Positions 1 to 8,190 of a stretch of 64,000 nucleotides of DNA are shown piece after piece. The translations under genes and the position numbers were made by a program. The DNA comes from Streptomyces sp. SCSIO 30461 (GTDB lineage Bacteria > Actinomycetota > Actinomycetes > Streptomycetales > Streptomycetaceae). Numbering within the stretch: the first letter of the stretch is position 1; every line of letters starts with the position of its first letter. The notes beneath the pieces were generated by a model that was not told where the DNA came from, ran no database searches, and saw only the letters and a list, made by a program, of their open reading frames with translations. The DNA lies in contig NZ_CP146101.1 in assembly GCF_037023745.1 (NCBI RefSeq), forward strand, positions 3,712,001 to 3,776,000, given 5' to 3'.

Positions 1-222
1 GAGGCGTTCGAGGCGGCGCTCGACGACATTCCCGACGTCATCGAGGCCTATCGGCTGTTCGGCAGCCCCGGTTGCCTGCTGCGCATCGCCGTGGCGGATC
101 TGCGTGCGTACGAGCGCCTCTGGATCGAGAAACTGACCGCGCTCTCCGCCGTCACCGAGGTCAACTCGCAGATCATCATGAAGCGGATCAAGGAGTCGAC
201 CGGCCTGCCGGTGGGGAGCTGA
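1..222 (+). CDS. Lrp/AsnC-family transcriptional regulator, C-terminal part (cut by window start)
   Basis: The open frame runs from base 1 to a TGA at 220-222 and gives the last 73 residues of a protein. The segment has the look of an AsnC ligand-binding (RAM) domain: a hydrophobic strand around ACLLRIAV-like residues, a WIEKL helix, then a VTEVNSQIIMKRIK strand that is the usual last strand of the family before a short tail. Members bind amino acids and act as octameric DNA-binding regulators of amino acid metabolism or transport. The helix-turn-helix half lies outside the window, so the target cannot be judged. A different RAM-domain protein is possible but less likely, because the end matches full-length regulators. 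Confidence 0.75.
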   Translation, partial: EAFEAALDDIPDVIEAYRLFGSPGCLLRIAVADLRAYERLWIEKLTALSAVTEVNSQIIMKRIKESTGLPVGS

Positions 223-716
223 GCCCGCCGCGCTCCGCCTGCCCGATTCATACCTGTCCGATCCGTACCGGCGGCCACGCGCGCGGTCGGAGCGCTCCCG
301 CACTCGCCCCTGCGCCCGTGAACGCAGCAGAGCCGCATGTTCGCGGGTCGGTGTGCCGCCGGAAGCGTGCTCACGACCCCACGCCGCAACGGAACCCGGA
401 TCCGTGGTTCCGCCCACGAGACAGTCGAACAGCTCCTGTGACAGCGCAGCCTCGTCGGCGCCGTAGCCGGCCGGCCGCGGCCGAGCCCACGGTCGGCTCC
501 TCCGCCCCGCGCTCCATCGTCATGACCCAAGCCTCGCTCTCGAATCCCCACACCGCCCTGTCTCGGAGGCCCGTCCGCCCCCCCCGCACCGCTCCGGTGC
601 GGGGGGCGGACGCAGACACGCCGGCGGGTCGGAGAACAAGGGCCCGGCGCGGTCATGAGTGCTGCCCGAGGGCCACGAGATCGACCACGGGATCATATGG
701 TCCGGTCAGCGACGAT
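223..716. other. Intergenic region with a strong hairpin
   Basis: About 490 bases lie between the AsnC-type gene and the phosphatase gene. I see no convincing gene on either strand; the frames that stay open here have shadow-like composition. The notable content is the hairpin at 572-612. The phosphatase promoter presumably lies between 613 and 716. Confidence 0.5.
572..612. terminator. GC-rich hairpin, probable factor-independent terminator
   Basis: The 18-base arm at 595-612 pairs with 572-591 across a CTC loop. The only irregularity is the C-run length (8 C against 6 G). No T-run follows, which is common for actinobacterial hairpin terminators. It probably insulates the phosphatase gene from upstream transcription. 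Confidence 0.6.
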
Positions 717-1862
717 ATGATGCCTTATGTGATAGCGCCCGGACGGCTGCGAGGCCGTCGCCGCTCTTACGCTGGCCGCTGGCAAGCCGCTCAGCTGTCA
801 CCGCTGGCTCTCACCATCGTCATTGCCGCCTTCGCGTTCTCCACACCCAGGGAGATCGCCTTCAGTCGGCTGCTGCCCGTTGCGCCCGCGTTGGCCGCCG
901 CGATGTGGCCGGTGATCCCCACCCTGCTCCTGGGTGCGGGCTGCCTTCTGATCATGATCACGCTCAGCTTCTTCTACGCCGATCTGGGCACCCAGTACAC
1001 CTCGGCCGCCATCGTGCTGGTCACCCTCGCAGCCGCGTACGCGAGCCATGTCAGGCGCCAGCGTGAGGAAGTCCTGTTCCATATCCGGCTTGTCGCCGAT
1101 GCGGCCCAGAAGGTGCTGCTGCGCCCCGTACCGCGCAGGATCGAGGGCGTCGAGATCGAGTCGCTGTACCTGGCCGCGCAAGAGCAGGCCCGTATCGGAG
1201 GCGACTTCTACGAAGCGGCGGACACACCGTACGGAATCCGGCTGCTCATCGGGGACGTGCGAGGAAAGGGCCTGTCCGCGGTGGGGGCGGCGTCCGCGGT
1301 GATCAGCTGCTTCAGGGAGGCGGCCTACGACGAGCCCGATGTGACCGGCATCATCCACCGGCTGGAGACCAGCATCAGCCGCTACAGTGCCGCGTTTCCC
1401 GGTCAGGACCTCCCCGAGCGCTTCGCCACCGCGATCATCGCGGAGATCCCGCCCACGGGTCGCCGGCTGCGGCTGCTCAACTGCGGTCACCCGCCGCCGC
1501 TGCTGGTCCGGGACAGTGAGGTGCTGGTCCTGGAGCCCAGTCAATGCTCGCCGCCGCTCAATCTCGCACCGCTCATCGGCGACCACTACGTCGTCGACAC
1601 GACCGCCTTCTCGCCGGGCGACCAGCTGCTGCTCTACACCGACGGTGTGACGGAGACCCGCGATCGGGCAGGGGAGTTCTTTCCGCTGACGGACTGGCTG
1701 CGTCGGCAGGGATCGGTGCGGCCCCGCGAACTGCTCGACCGGCTGCACCAGGATCTGCTGCGCTACAGCGGTGGACGGCTCGGCGACGACATCGCGGCCC
1801 TCGCGCTGCGATCCCCTGAGCCCGTTGCCGAGCACAGGGGGGACGACGGCCGCGGGCTGTGA
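717..1862 (+). CDS. Membrane-anchored PP2C (SpoIIE-type) protein phosphatase
   Basis: This is a 381-residue protein. The first ~130 residues carry hydrophobic segments (about residues 25-42, 50-66, 67-85 and 87-105) that anchor it in the membrane. The rest is a SpoIIE-type PP2C phosphatase domain (~residues 155-370), with a GGDFYEA metal-binding motif, IGDVRGKGLSA, LNCGHPPPLLV and LLLYTDGVTETRD. Such enzymes dephosphorylate anti-sigma-factor antagonists or related phosphoserine proteins in partner-switching pathways. The start is set at the first ATG of an ATG-ATG pair (717/720), directly before a basic cytoplasmic stretch. The frame stays open far upstream, but that part has no homologous look. 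No HAMP, GAF or PAS domain is visible, so input may come through the membrane segments. Confidence 0.85.
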   Translation: MMPYVIAPGRLRGRRRSYAGRWQAAQLSPLALTIVIAAFAFSTPREIAFSRLLPVAPALAAAMWPVIPTLLLGAGCLLIMITLSFFYADLGTQYTSAAIVLVTLAAAYASHVRRQREEVLFHIRLVADAAQKVLLRPVPRRIEGVEIESLYLAAQEQARIGGDFYEAADTPYGIRLLIGDVRGKGLSAVGAASAVISCFREAAYDEPDVTGIIHRLETSISRYSAAFPGQDLPERFATAIIAEIPPTGRRLRLLNCGHPPPLLVRDSEVLVLEPSQCSPPLNLAPLIGDHYVVDTTAFSPGDQLLLYTDGVTETRDRAGEFFPLTDWLRRQGSVRPRELLDRLHQDLLRYSGGRLGDDIAALALRSPEPVAEHRGDDGRGL

Positions 1863-1974
1863 CGGCCGAGGCCGCAGCGGCCGTACGGGGTGTGGTGCCC
1901 GGCCCGGCCGGCGGCCGTACGGGGCGTGGCGGAGGCTGCCGTGCGTGTCGCGGTGGTGGGTCACCCCGATACGG

Positions 1975-2229
1975 TCAGCCCCAGCCGAAACGGCGGTCCA
2001 CCACCGCTGCGAACTCCTCCAGGGTCAGCAGGGCGTCGCCGTTCTGGTCGGCGGCGTCGAACAGGGCCGATGACGAGTCCGCGTCGCCCAGCGCCCAGAA
2101 CGGCAGATCACCCGACGCGGCGAGCTGCGGGCCCTTCGTGCGCAGCGCGGTGATCACCTCTTCGCGGGTCAGGGTTCCGTTCGCATCGAGATCCAGCGCC
2201 CCGAACAGCTTGCGGGCCTTGTCGCTCAC
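1975..2229 (-). CDS. Small EF-hand calcium-binding protein
   Basis: This is an 84-residue protein with two EF-hand loops: DLDANGTLTREE near residues 11-22, and DQNGDALLTLEE near residues 60-71. Both keep Asp at loop position 1, Asp or Asn at 3 and 5, and Glu at 12, so both should bind calcium. Small EF-hand proteins of this calerythrin-like kind are common in Streptomyces and act as cytoplasmic calcium buffers or sensors. The start is taken at GTG 2229 (VSDKARKLFG), where family members usually begin; an AGAGGA-like site lies 12-18 bases upstream. The frame is open further upstream, but there it crosses the inverted repeat at 2259-2328 and looks non-coding. It converges on the upstream phosphatase gene and is divergent from the next one. 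Confidence 0.8.
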   Translation of the reverse strand: MSDKARKLFGALDLDANGTLTREEVITALRTKGPQLAASGDLPFWALGDADSSSALFDAADQNGDALLTLEEFAAVVDRRFGWG

Positions 2230-2258
2230 CACGTCGTCCCCGATTCCTCTCACCCGGT

Positions 2259-2328
2259 GGAACCCGGGTGGTCCGGGACCGGCCCACCCGCTCACGGTGA
2301 CAGACGCCTCCCGGACCACCCGGGTTCC
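2259..2328. repeat. Perfect 20-bp inverted repeat with 30-base spacer
   Basis: GGAACCCGGGTGGTCCGGGA at 2259-2278 is repeated exactly as its reverse complement at 2309-2328. It occupies the divergent intergenic region between the EF-hand gene and the sensor phosphatase gene. It could be a cruciform, a dimeric operator controlling both genes, or the ends of a tiny decayed insertion. Confidence 0.8.
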
Positions 2329-2426
2329 ATCGGGCACACCCCGCCCCTGGCACCAGCATGCGGCCCATGGAGGAAAAGATCGCATTCCGCATGCATATCC
2401 AACGGACCCGGTGGAGCATGAGAGTG

Positions 2427-4877
2427 ATGGCCGGATCCGTGTCCCTGATCAGCGAGAGCCCGGAGGACCCGTTCTCCGTGGGTCGCGCCGCCTCTGCGGT
2501 GCTGGACGACCGGGGATCGGTGACCGGCTGGAGCGACCGGGCGCAGGCGCTGCTCGGTTACTCGGCCGATGAGGTCTACGGCCGCCCCGCAGCCGGGCTG
2601 CTGGTCGAGCCACAGGACCTCGACCTCGTGCGGGAGGCCACTGCGGCATGCCTCGCGGACAGCGGTTGGTTCGGCTTCATCCCGCTGCGGGACCACCACG
2701 GCACTCGGCACCATTTCGGTCTGCGCGTCAGACGGCTGACCCGCGGCGCCGGTGGGGACGAGTGGTTTCTGGTCGGTGCCCCGGCGCAGGAGGTGGCCCA
2801 GTGGGAGCTCGACCGGCGGGTGATGGACGGTCTCTTCCGGCAATCGCCGATCGGTCTGACCATCCATGACCCCTCGCTGACCATCCTGCGGATCAACCGC
2901 GCGATCGCCGGGATCGGCGGGATCACCCCGGACCAGGCACGCGGTCACCGTATCGGCGACTTCCTGGTGCGTGAGGACGCGGAGACGATCGAGGCGCGGT
3001 TGCGGCAGGTGCTGGAGACCGGGGCTCCGATGATCTTCACCGAGCAGCCCGGCCGGTTGCGGGGCGAGGCCGGGGAGCGGTACGTCTCGGCCTCCGCGTT
3101 CCGGCTGGACGACGCATCCGGTGGGGCGATGGGTGTGGCGCTGCTTGTGGAGGACGTCACCGACCGGCACCGCGCGCGGCGCAGGCTGGCGATGCTCAAT
3201 CGGGCCAGCAAGAAGATCGGCACCACCCTCGACGTGGAGACGACCGCGCGCGAACTGGTGGAAGCGGCCGTGCCCGGGTTGGCCGACTGCGTGACCGTCG
3301 ATCTCCTCCAGGCCGTCGACCTGGGTGAGGAACCTCTGCCCGGGGGAGAGGGCCTGCTGGTCAGGTCGGCGCTGAAATCGACCGCGCCGTACCCGGAGCG
3401 GGTGATGTACCCGGTGGGCACGCTCAGGACCTTCCCGCCCGGCGTGCCCCAGGCGAAGGCCCTGCTCACCCGCCGCCCCATACTGGTCGCCGAGTTCGAC
3501 CCCGAGGCGCGTGCTTCAGGCCTCGACGCGGAGCAGGCGGCCCACGCCCGCGAGCTGGGCGCGCACTCCCTGATGGTCGTCCCGCTGACCGCCCGTGGTC
3601 TGGTCCTGGGACTGGTGTGTCTGTGGCGCTACGCCGTGACCGAGCCCTTCGAGGAGGACGATCTCACGCTCGCGAGCGAGTTCGCCGCGCTCGCCGCCGT
3701 CTCCATCGACAACGCCCGCCGCTACACCCAGCAGCACCGCACGGCGCTCGCCCTGCAACGCCGCCTGCTGCCGGGGGAGTTCCCGCTGCACCCGGCGGTC
3801 GCCGTCGCGCACCGGTATCTCCCGGCGGGCGGGGCGGCCGGGGTGGGAGGGGACTGGTTCGACGTGATCCCCCTGTCCGGCGCCCGGGCGGCGCTGGTCG
3901 TCGGCGATGTGGTCGGCCACGGAATCAACGCCGCCGCCACGATGGGTCGGCTGCGTACCGCGGTGCACACACTCGCCGATCTCGACCTCGAACCCGACGA
4001 GGTCCTCTCCCACCTGGACGACCTCGTCACCCGTCTCGCCGTCGAGCACGAGGCCTGGAGCCAGGAAACCCCCAGCGAACAGGTCGTCGGCGCCACCTGT
4101 CTCTACGCCGTCTACAACCCGGTGTCGAGGCTCTGCACACTGGCTCGCGCCGGGCACCCGCCTCCGGTGCTGCTCACCCCGGACGGGCAGGCGAGCGTGC
4201 CGGAACTTCCGGCGGGTCCGCCACTGGGGCTCGGCGGCCTGCCGTTCGAAGCCGTGGATCTGGAGCTGCCCGAGAACAGCACGCTGGCGTTGTACACGAA
4301 CGGGCTGATCGAGGGCCCGCGGCATGACGTCGATGCGGGGCTCGCCCGGCTCTGCGACGTGCTGTCGGGTCCGCCCGAGCCGCTGGAGGTGACCTGCCAG
4401 GCGGTGGTCGACGCACTGCTGCCCGCACGGCCTGCCGACGATGTGGCGCTGCTCCTGGCACGGACCCGGACGCTGGAGCCGGAGCGTGTCGCTACCTGGG
4501 TGCTGCCCGCCGAGCCCACCGCACCGGCCAAGGCCCGCGGGCTCACGGAGCGGCAGCTCGTCGAGTGGGGCCTCGACGAGCTGATCTTCACGACCGAGCT
4601 CATCGTCAGCGAGCTCGTGACCAACGCCTATCGCTACGCCGGGGATCCGGTCACCCTGCGATTGATCCACCTTCACCGGCTCATCTGCGAGGTCTCCGAC
4701 CCCAGCAGCACCTCACCGCATCTGCGCCGCGCCCGCAGCACCGACGAAGGTGGTCGTGGGCTGATGCTCGTCGCGCAGCTGACCGCGCGCTGGGGCACCC
4801 GGCACGGCCGGGAGGGCAAAACGGTGTGGACGGAGCAGGAGCTGCCTTCCCGAGCGGGGTGCACCGCCCTCTTCTGA
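2427..4877 (+). CDS. PAS-PAS-GAF-PP2C phosphatase with C-terminal HATPase (anti-sigma kinase-like) domain
   Basis: This is an 816-residue soluble signalling protein. In order it has two PAS domains (~20-130 and ~135-250), a GAF domain (~250-430), a SpoIIE PP2C phosphatase (~440-675; GGDWFDVI, VGDVVGHGINAA, ARAGHPPPVLL, LALYTNGLIEG, PADDVALLLAR) and a C-terminal RsbW-like HATPase domain (~685-810; ELIVSELVTNAYRYA N-box, GGRGLMLV G-box). Fusion of phosphatase and switch kinase in one chain is a well-known Streptomyces arrangement for controlling sigma factors. PAS and GAF probably sense small molecules or redox state. ATG 2427 was chosen because GGTGGAG lies about 10 bases upstream; in-frame ATGs at 2358, 2367, 2391 and 2418 are alternatives. 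Confidence 0.88.
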   Translation: MAGSVSLISESPEDPFSVGRAASAVLDDRGSVTGWSDRAQALLGYSADEVYGRPAAGLLVEPQDLDLVREATAACLADSGWFGFIPLRDHHGTRHHFGLRVRRLTRGAGGDEWFLVGAPAQEVAQWELDRRVMDGLFRQSPIGLTIHDPSLTILRINRAIAGIGGITPDQARGHRIGDFLVREDAETIEARLRQVLETGAPMIFTEQPGRLRGEAGERYVSASAFRLDDASGGAMGVALLVEDVTDRHRARRRLAMLNRASKKIGTTLDVETTARELVEAAVPGLADCVTVDLLQAVDLGEEPLPGGEGLLVRSALKSTAPYPERVMYPVGTLRTFPPGVPQAKALLTRRPILVAEFDPEARASGLDAEQAAHARELGAHSLMVVPLTARGLVLGLVCLWRYAVTEPFEEDDLTLASEFAALAAVSIDNARRYTQQHRTALALQRRLLPGEFPLHPAVAVAHRYLPAGGAAGVGGDWFDVIPLSGARAALVVGDVVGHGINAAATMGRLRTAVHTLADLDLEPDEVLSHLDDLVTRLAVEHEAWSQETPSEQVVGATCLYAVYNPVSRLCTLARAGHPPPVLLTPDGQASVPELPAGPPLGLGGLPFEAVDLELPENSTLALYTNGLIEGPRHDVDAGLARLCDVLSGPPEPLEVTCQAVVDALLPARPADDVALLLARTRTLEPERVATWVLPAEPTAPAKARGLTERQLVEWGLDELIFTTELIVSELVTNAYRYAGDPVTLRLIHLHRLICEVSDPSSTSPHLRRARSTDEGGRGLMLVAQLTARWGTRHGREGKTVWTEQELPSRAGCTALF

Positions 4878-4983
4878 GCCCTCTTCCGCGGCCTCATCGG
4901 ATCGTCCGCGCAGAGCCGCCCCGTCGGGAACTGCCGACCCGTACGGGTGAACCCCGGTCTCCGCGACAACGCGAGCTGCTATC

Positions 4984-5002
4984 TTAGGTAAGCCTAACCT
5001 AA
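4984..5002. promoter_or_regulatory. Iron box (DmdR/IdeR-type operator) 1
   Basis: TTAGGTAAGCCTAACCTAA is a near-perfect 19-bp palindrome matching the Streptomyces iron-box consensus. It touches the AAGGAG ribosome site of the DUF2470 gene, so iron-loaded repressor would block its expression. Confidence 0.9.
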
Positions 5003-5011
5003 GGAGTGACG

Positions 5012-5752
5012 ATGGCTCTCGCAGATGTCCGTGTGGACGAGCCCACCGCCGCCGAGCGGATCCGCTCCGTCGTGCTTGCGTCAGGTTCCCTGACTCTCGC
5101 GACCGGCGGCACCCTCTACGAGCTGACGGCCATGCACACCGTCGACGGCAAGGGGCGGTTGCGGCTGCACGCTCCCGCTGGCAGCCGCCTCGCCGCCGAG
5201 GCGGTGAGCGCGCCGCGCGGTGTGCTCGCCGGGCTCGCGCAGTTCACGGACATCGCGCCGGTCGCGGTCCGTGAGCGGGTCAGAGCCAGGGTCGCGCTCT
5301 CCGGCTGGCTCACCCCCGCCGACATCCAGTCGTCCCCCGAGGTCCTCGTACTCCGGCTCGACACGGCACGTGCCGTCATCGAGACGGACGCGGGCGCCCA
5401 GGTGGTCGGCCTTGACGAGTTGGTGCTCGCCCAGTGCGACCCCCTGGCGGCCCAGGAGGCAGCGCTGCTGTGCCACCTCGACCACGCTCACCGCGATGTC
5501 GTCGACGAGTTGGGCCGAACCGCCGCTCCACTCCCGCCACCCGGTGCCCTGCGGATCCGCCCGCTCGCCCTGGACCGCCACGGGTTCATCCTGCGCTACG
5601 AACTCCGGAGCGGGCACCTGGACGTCCGGGTCGCCTTTCCCGAACCTGTGTCCGACCCCTCAGGGATCTGCGAGCAGGTCGAACTGCTGCTCACCCGTGT
5701 CCGGCATGGCCGCCACCGGCAGACGCGCGGCCCGCGTGCCGGGCACCCGTGA
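5012..5752 (+). CDS. DUF2470-domain protein, iron-repressed
   Basis: This 246-residue soluble protein has a C-terminal part (about residues 160-235: LLCHLDHAHRDVV, ...LRIRPLALDRHGFILRYE, ...VRVAFPEPV) that matches DUF2470. That domain also occurs at the end of HugZ/pyridoxamine-oxidase-like haem-utilisation proteins. The N-terminal ~130 residues resemble the split-barrel partner domain but lack recognisable FMN or haem ligands, so a catalytic role is not shown. ATG 5012 is preceded by AAGGAG at 5001-5006; the in-frame GTG at 5006 overlaps that site and is unlikely. The iron box directly upstream puts it in the iron-starvation regulon, so a role in releasing or handling iron is an inference from context. 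Confidence 0.8.
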   Translation: MALADVRVDEPTAAERIRSVVLASGSLTLATGGTLYELTAMHTVDGKGRLRLHAPAGSRLAAEAVSAPRGVLAGLAQFTDIAPVAVRERVRARVALSGWLTPADIQSSPEVLVLRLDTARAVIETDAGAQVVGLDELVLAQCDPLAAQEAALLCHLDHAHRDVVDELGRTAAPLPPPGALRIRPLALDRHGFILRYELRSGHLDVRVAFPEPVSDPSGICEQVELLLTRVRHGRHRQTRGPRAGHP

Positions 5753-6078
5753 CCAGCCTGCCCGCCGGGCCGACGCGCCCACCGCAAGCCGGTGTGCCGT
5801 ACGACCAGGTGGCCGCGATCATCGCAGCCGCGCCCCGCGCGGCGGCCCTCTACTCCGTGCCGGGCGGTGACACCGCGGCGCTGCGTTCCGGCTCCCACCC
5901 GGGGGAACTTCCCTGTCCCGTGACGCTCTCGCGCCGGGCGGGACCGCTCAAGGACGGCTCGGCGGCCGTCGATGGCGCTGCCGTTGGGGGCGCGGGCAGC
6001 GAGGCGCCCCGGCAAGACGGCGACTCTCCGCTCCCATCCAGTGCTGTGGACCCATCCGGTCGCAGCACTACTAGGTGA
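5749..6078 (+). CDS. Small translationally coupled ORF, truncated by mobile DNA
   Basis: The GTG at 5749 overlaps the stop of the DUF2470 gene (GTGA), which suggests coupling. The frame gives 109 residues, of which about the first 80 look protein-like (YDQVAAIIAAAPRAAALYSVPGG). Its stop codon lies inside the IS element that begins at 6075, and before that insertion it would have run into the MITE. It is therefore probably the 5' part of a broken iron-regulated gene. I do not recognise the family. Confidence 0.4.
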   Translation: MTSLPAGPTRPPQAGVPYDQVAAIIAAAPRAAALYSVPGGDTAALRSGSHPGELPCPVTLSRRAGPLKDGSAAVDGAAVGGAGSEAPRQDGDSPLPSSAVDPSGRSTTR

Positions 6079-7932
6079 CTGGTGTTAATCGTGTGAGCTC
6101 GCGCTGGGTCTTCGTCCTGTGTCAGGCTGCGGGGTGTTGGTCGCTGGGTGTGGGGAGAGGTTGAGCGATGGCAGTGGGCCGGACTCCGATGCAGCCGGGG
6201 TTGCTCTCCTCCACAGTGGGTTTCTGCGAGGGTCGGCTGGCGCCGAACTCGATCTACGCGGTGCTGCACCGCGAGTGCCGGGCGTTGTTCCCCGATGAGA
6301 TGTTCGCCGATCTGTTCGCCGAGGACGGCCGCAGGTCGGTGCCGCCGATGATCGTGGCGGTCGTGATGGTCCTGCAGCGTCTGGAGGGTTTGTCCGATCG
6401 CGAGGCGGTCGAGCGGTTCGCGTTCGATGTGCGCTGGAAGTACGCCGCCGGCGGGCTGGACTTCGACCATCCGGGGTTCGTGCACACCGTGCTGGTCGAC
6501 ATGCGGGCGAGGCTTGCCGCTTCCGCCCGGCCGAACCGGATCTTCGAGCGGACGGTAGAGGTTGCTGCGCAGGCCGGACTGGTCGGCCGCAGGAGGGTGC
6601 TGGACTCGGCACCGATCTATGACGCGGTGGCCACGCAGGACACCATCACGCTGATCCGTTCGGCCATCCGCGGCCTGCTGCGGGCGGCCGATCACGTGCT
6701 GCGGGCCGAGCTGCGGGCGGTGATCTCCAGCGGGGACGCCTACACCAGCACGGACAAGCCGGTCATCGACTGGACGGACGCGGCCGAGCGGGAAGCCCTC
6801 ATCGATTCGCGGGCCCGTGACGGGTTCGCGCTGCTGACCGTGCTGGACGGCCGGGCCGTGCCCGGGGATGTGGGCCAGGCCGCGCGGTTGCTGGCCACCG
6901 TGCTGGGCCAGGACCTGGAGCAGGACGGGGGCGTCTTCAAGATCGCCCGCAAGGTGGCCGCGGACCGGGTCATCTCCACGGTTGATCCCGAGGCCCGGCA
7001 CGGCCACAAGACCGTCCGCCGGTCCTTCGACGGTTACAAGGGTCATGTGGCCGAGGAACCCGACAGCGAGGTCATCACCGCGACCGAGGTCACGGCGGGC
7101 AACGCCGGCGATGCCGAGCCCGCCGCCGACCTGCTCGCCGACGTTCTCCAACCACCTGCCGCCGAGCAGGCAGACCAGGCGCGGGCCGAAGTCTACGGCG
7201 ACGCCGCTTACGGGACCGGGCCGCTGCTGGCCGAGCTGGACGACGCGGGCGCCCGGGTGATGGTCAAGGTGCAGGCGGCCAACGCGCCCGGTGGGCGGTT
7301 CTCCAAGGACGCCTTCACCATCGATCTGGAGGCAGGGCAGGTCACCTGCCCGAACCAGGTGACCGCCGCGATCCGCCCGAAGTCTGATGGCGGTGGGGCG
7401 GCCTGCTTCAAGACCGCCTGCGCCGCCTGCCCCCTTGCGGCGCAGTGCACTACCGCCAGGAACGGACGCGTCATCACCATCGGCCCTCACGAAGAACACC
7501 TGGCCCGGGGCCGGGCTCGCAGTGCGGACCCCGTCTGGCTGGCCGCCTACCGGGCCACCCGCCCCAAGGTCGAACGCAAGATCGCCCACCTGATGCGGCG
7601 GCGACACGGCGGACGCCGCGCCCGGGTGCGGGGCCGGGCCAAGATCGCCGCCGACTTCTCCTTGCTGGCCGCCGCCGTCAACGTCGCGCGGCTCGGCGTG
7701 CTCGGAATCATGTCCACAGGCAGTGACAAGTGGGCGGTCGCCGCCGGCTGACCGTCCCGAGGGCGCCCTGGACCATGCAAACGACCCGCACGCGGCCGTG
7801 CCAAGCCCTCAACAGCCCCCACGACGGCCACGAACCGCCCACACGCCGCCCGACCACCAGCCAGCAACCACGACCCTGACACCCCCAACGGCGACACCGC
7901 ACGCCCAGGACGACCCGCTTAACACCAGTCAC
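6075..7932 (+). mobile_element. IS1182-family insertion sequence
   Basis: This 1,858-bp element has 14-bp perfect terminal inverted repeats: GTGACTGGTGTTAA at 6075-6088 and its complement at 7919-7932. It is flanked by CTAG on both sides (6071-6074 and 7933-7936), consistent with a 4-bp target duplication. It encodes one intact transposase. The right CTAG is also the first four bases of the MITE-like element at 7933-8113, so the IS entered that end. Confidence 0.88.
6168..7751 (+). CDS. IS1182-family transposase
   Basis: This 527-residue transposase has the IS1182 layout. The N-terminal helical domain holds the conserved PPMIVAVVMVLQRLEGLSDREAVERFAFDVRWKYA-type stretch. The DDE catalytic core has its first Asp in RRVLDSAPIYD, a second in YGDAAYG and a Glu in the KVERKIAHL region. 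A Cys-rich CFKTACAACPLAAQC insert precedes the C-terminal part. It ends in VNVARLGVLG, as in family members. It is full length with no frameshift, so the element could still be active. It catalyses cut-and-paste movement of the IS. Confidence 0.93.
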   Translation: MAVGRTPMQPGLLSSTVGFCEGRLAPNSIYAVLHRECRALFPDEMFADLFAEDGRRSVPPMIVAVVMVLQRLEGLSDREAVERFAFDVRWKYAAGGLDFDHPGFVHTVLVDMRARLAASARPNRIFERTVEVAAQAGLVGRRRVLDSAPIYDAVATQDTITLIRSAIRGLLRAADHVLRAELRAVISSGDAYTSTDKPVIDWTDAAEREALIDSRARDGFALLTVLDGRAVPGDVGQAARLLATVLGQDLEQDGGVFKIARKVAADRVISTVDPEARHGHKTVRRSFDGYKGHVAEEPDSEVITATEVTAGNAGDAEPAADLLADVLQPPAAEQADQARAEVYGDAAYGTGPLLAELDDAGARVMVKVQAANAPGGRFSKDAFTIDLEAGQVTCPNQVTAAIRPKSDGGGAACFKTACAACPLAAQCTTARNGRVITIGPHEEHLARGRARSADPVWLAAYRATRPKVERKIAHLMRRRHGGRRARVRGRAKIAADFSLLAAAVNVARLGVLGIMSTGSDKWAVAAG

Positions 7933-8113
7933 CTAGGGCGTGTGGCGAGAGTCCCTCCTGACCCGCGACGCCTGGCACGCACGCTCGCTGCGTTGTCGGA
8001 GTCATCCACGTACGTCCAGTACGGGGATGATCCTCCGCCTTGCGATCGCACGGACCAGACGCCGCAGGCCCCGCCCTGCGGGCGGACGGAGCTACTTTCG
8101 CAGCACGCCCTAG
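7933..8113. mobile_element. MITE-like non-coding element, ~180 bp
   Basis: The left end CTAGGGCGTGTGGCGAGAGT and the reverse complement of the right end, CTAGGGCGTGCTGCGAAAGT, agree at 17 of 20 positions. There is no credible gene inside. The ends start with CTAG, like the flank of the IS, but otherwise differ from the IS ends, so a different transposase would have mobilised it. It separates the DUF2470 unit from the exporter unit. Confidence 0.7.
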
Positions 8114-8127
8114 CCACGGACGCCAAA

Positions 8128-8146
8128 TCTGGTTAGCCTAACCTAA
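8128..8146. promoter_or_regulatory. Iron box 2
   Basis: TCTGGTTAGCCTAACCTAA differs at two positions from the palindrome TTAGGTTAGCCTAACCTAA. It lies 45 bases before the preferred start of the first exporter gene and should control the exporter and binding-protein operon (8191-12852). Confidence 0.85.
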
Positions 8147-8190
8147 GTTGACGGACTCCTGTGCTCTGCAAAACGGACCCGGAGGGATGC

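Noticed and set aside
48..656. Minus-strand ORFs in the first 660 bases
   Set aside because: They are Arg/Gly-rich, overlap the AsnC-type gene and a hairpin, and show no family features.
7723..8136. ORFs on both strands over the IS right flank and the MITE
   Set aside because: They cross the IS end and MITE boundaries and have no protein-like composition.
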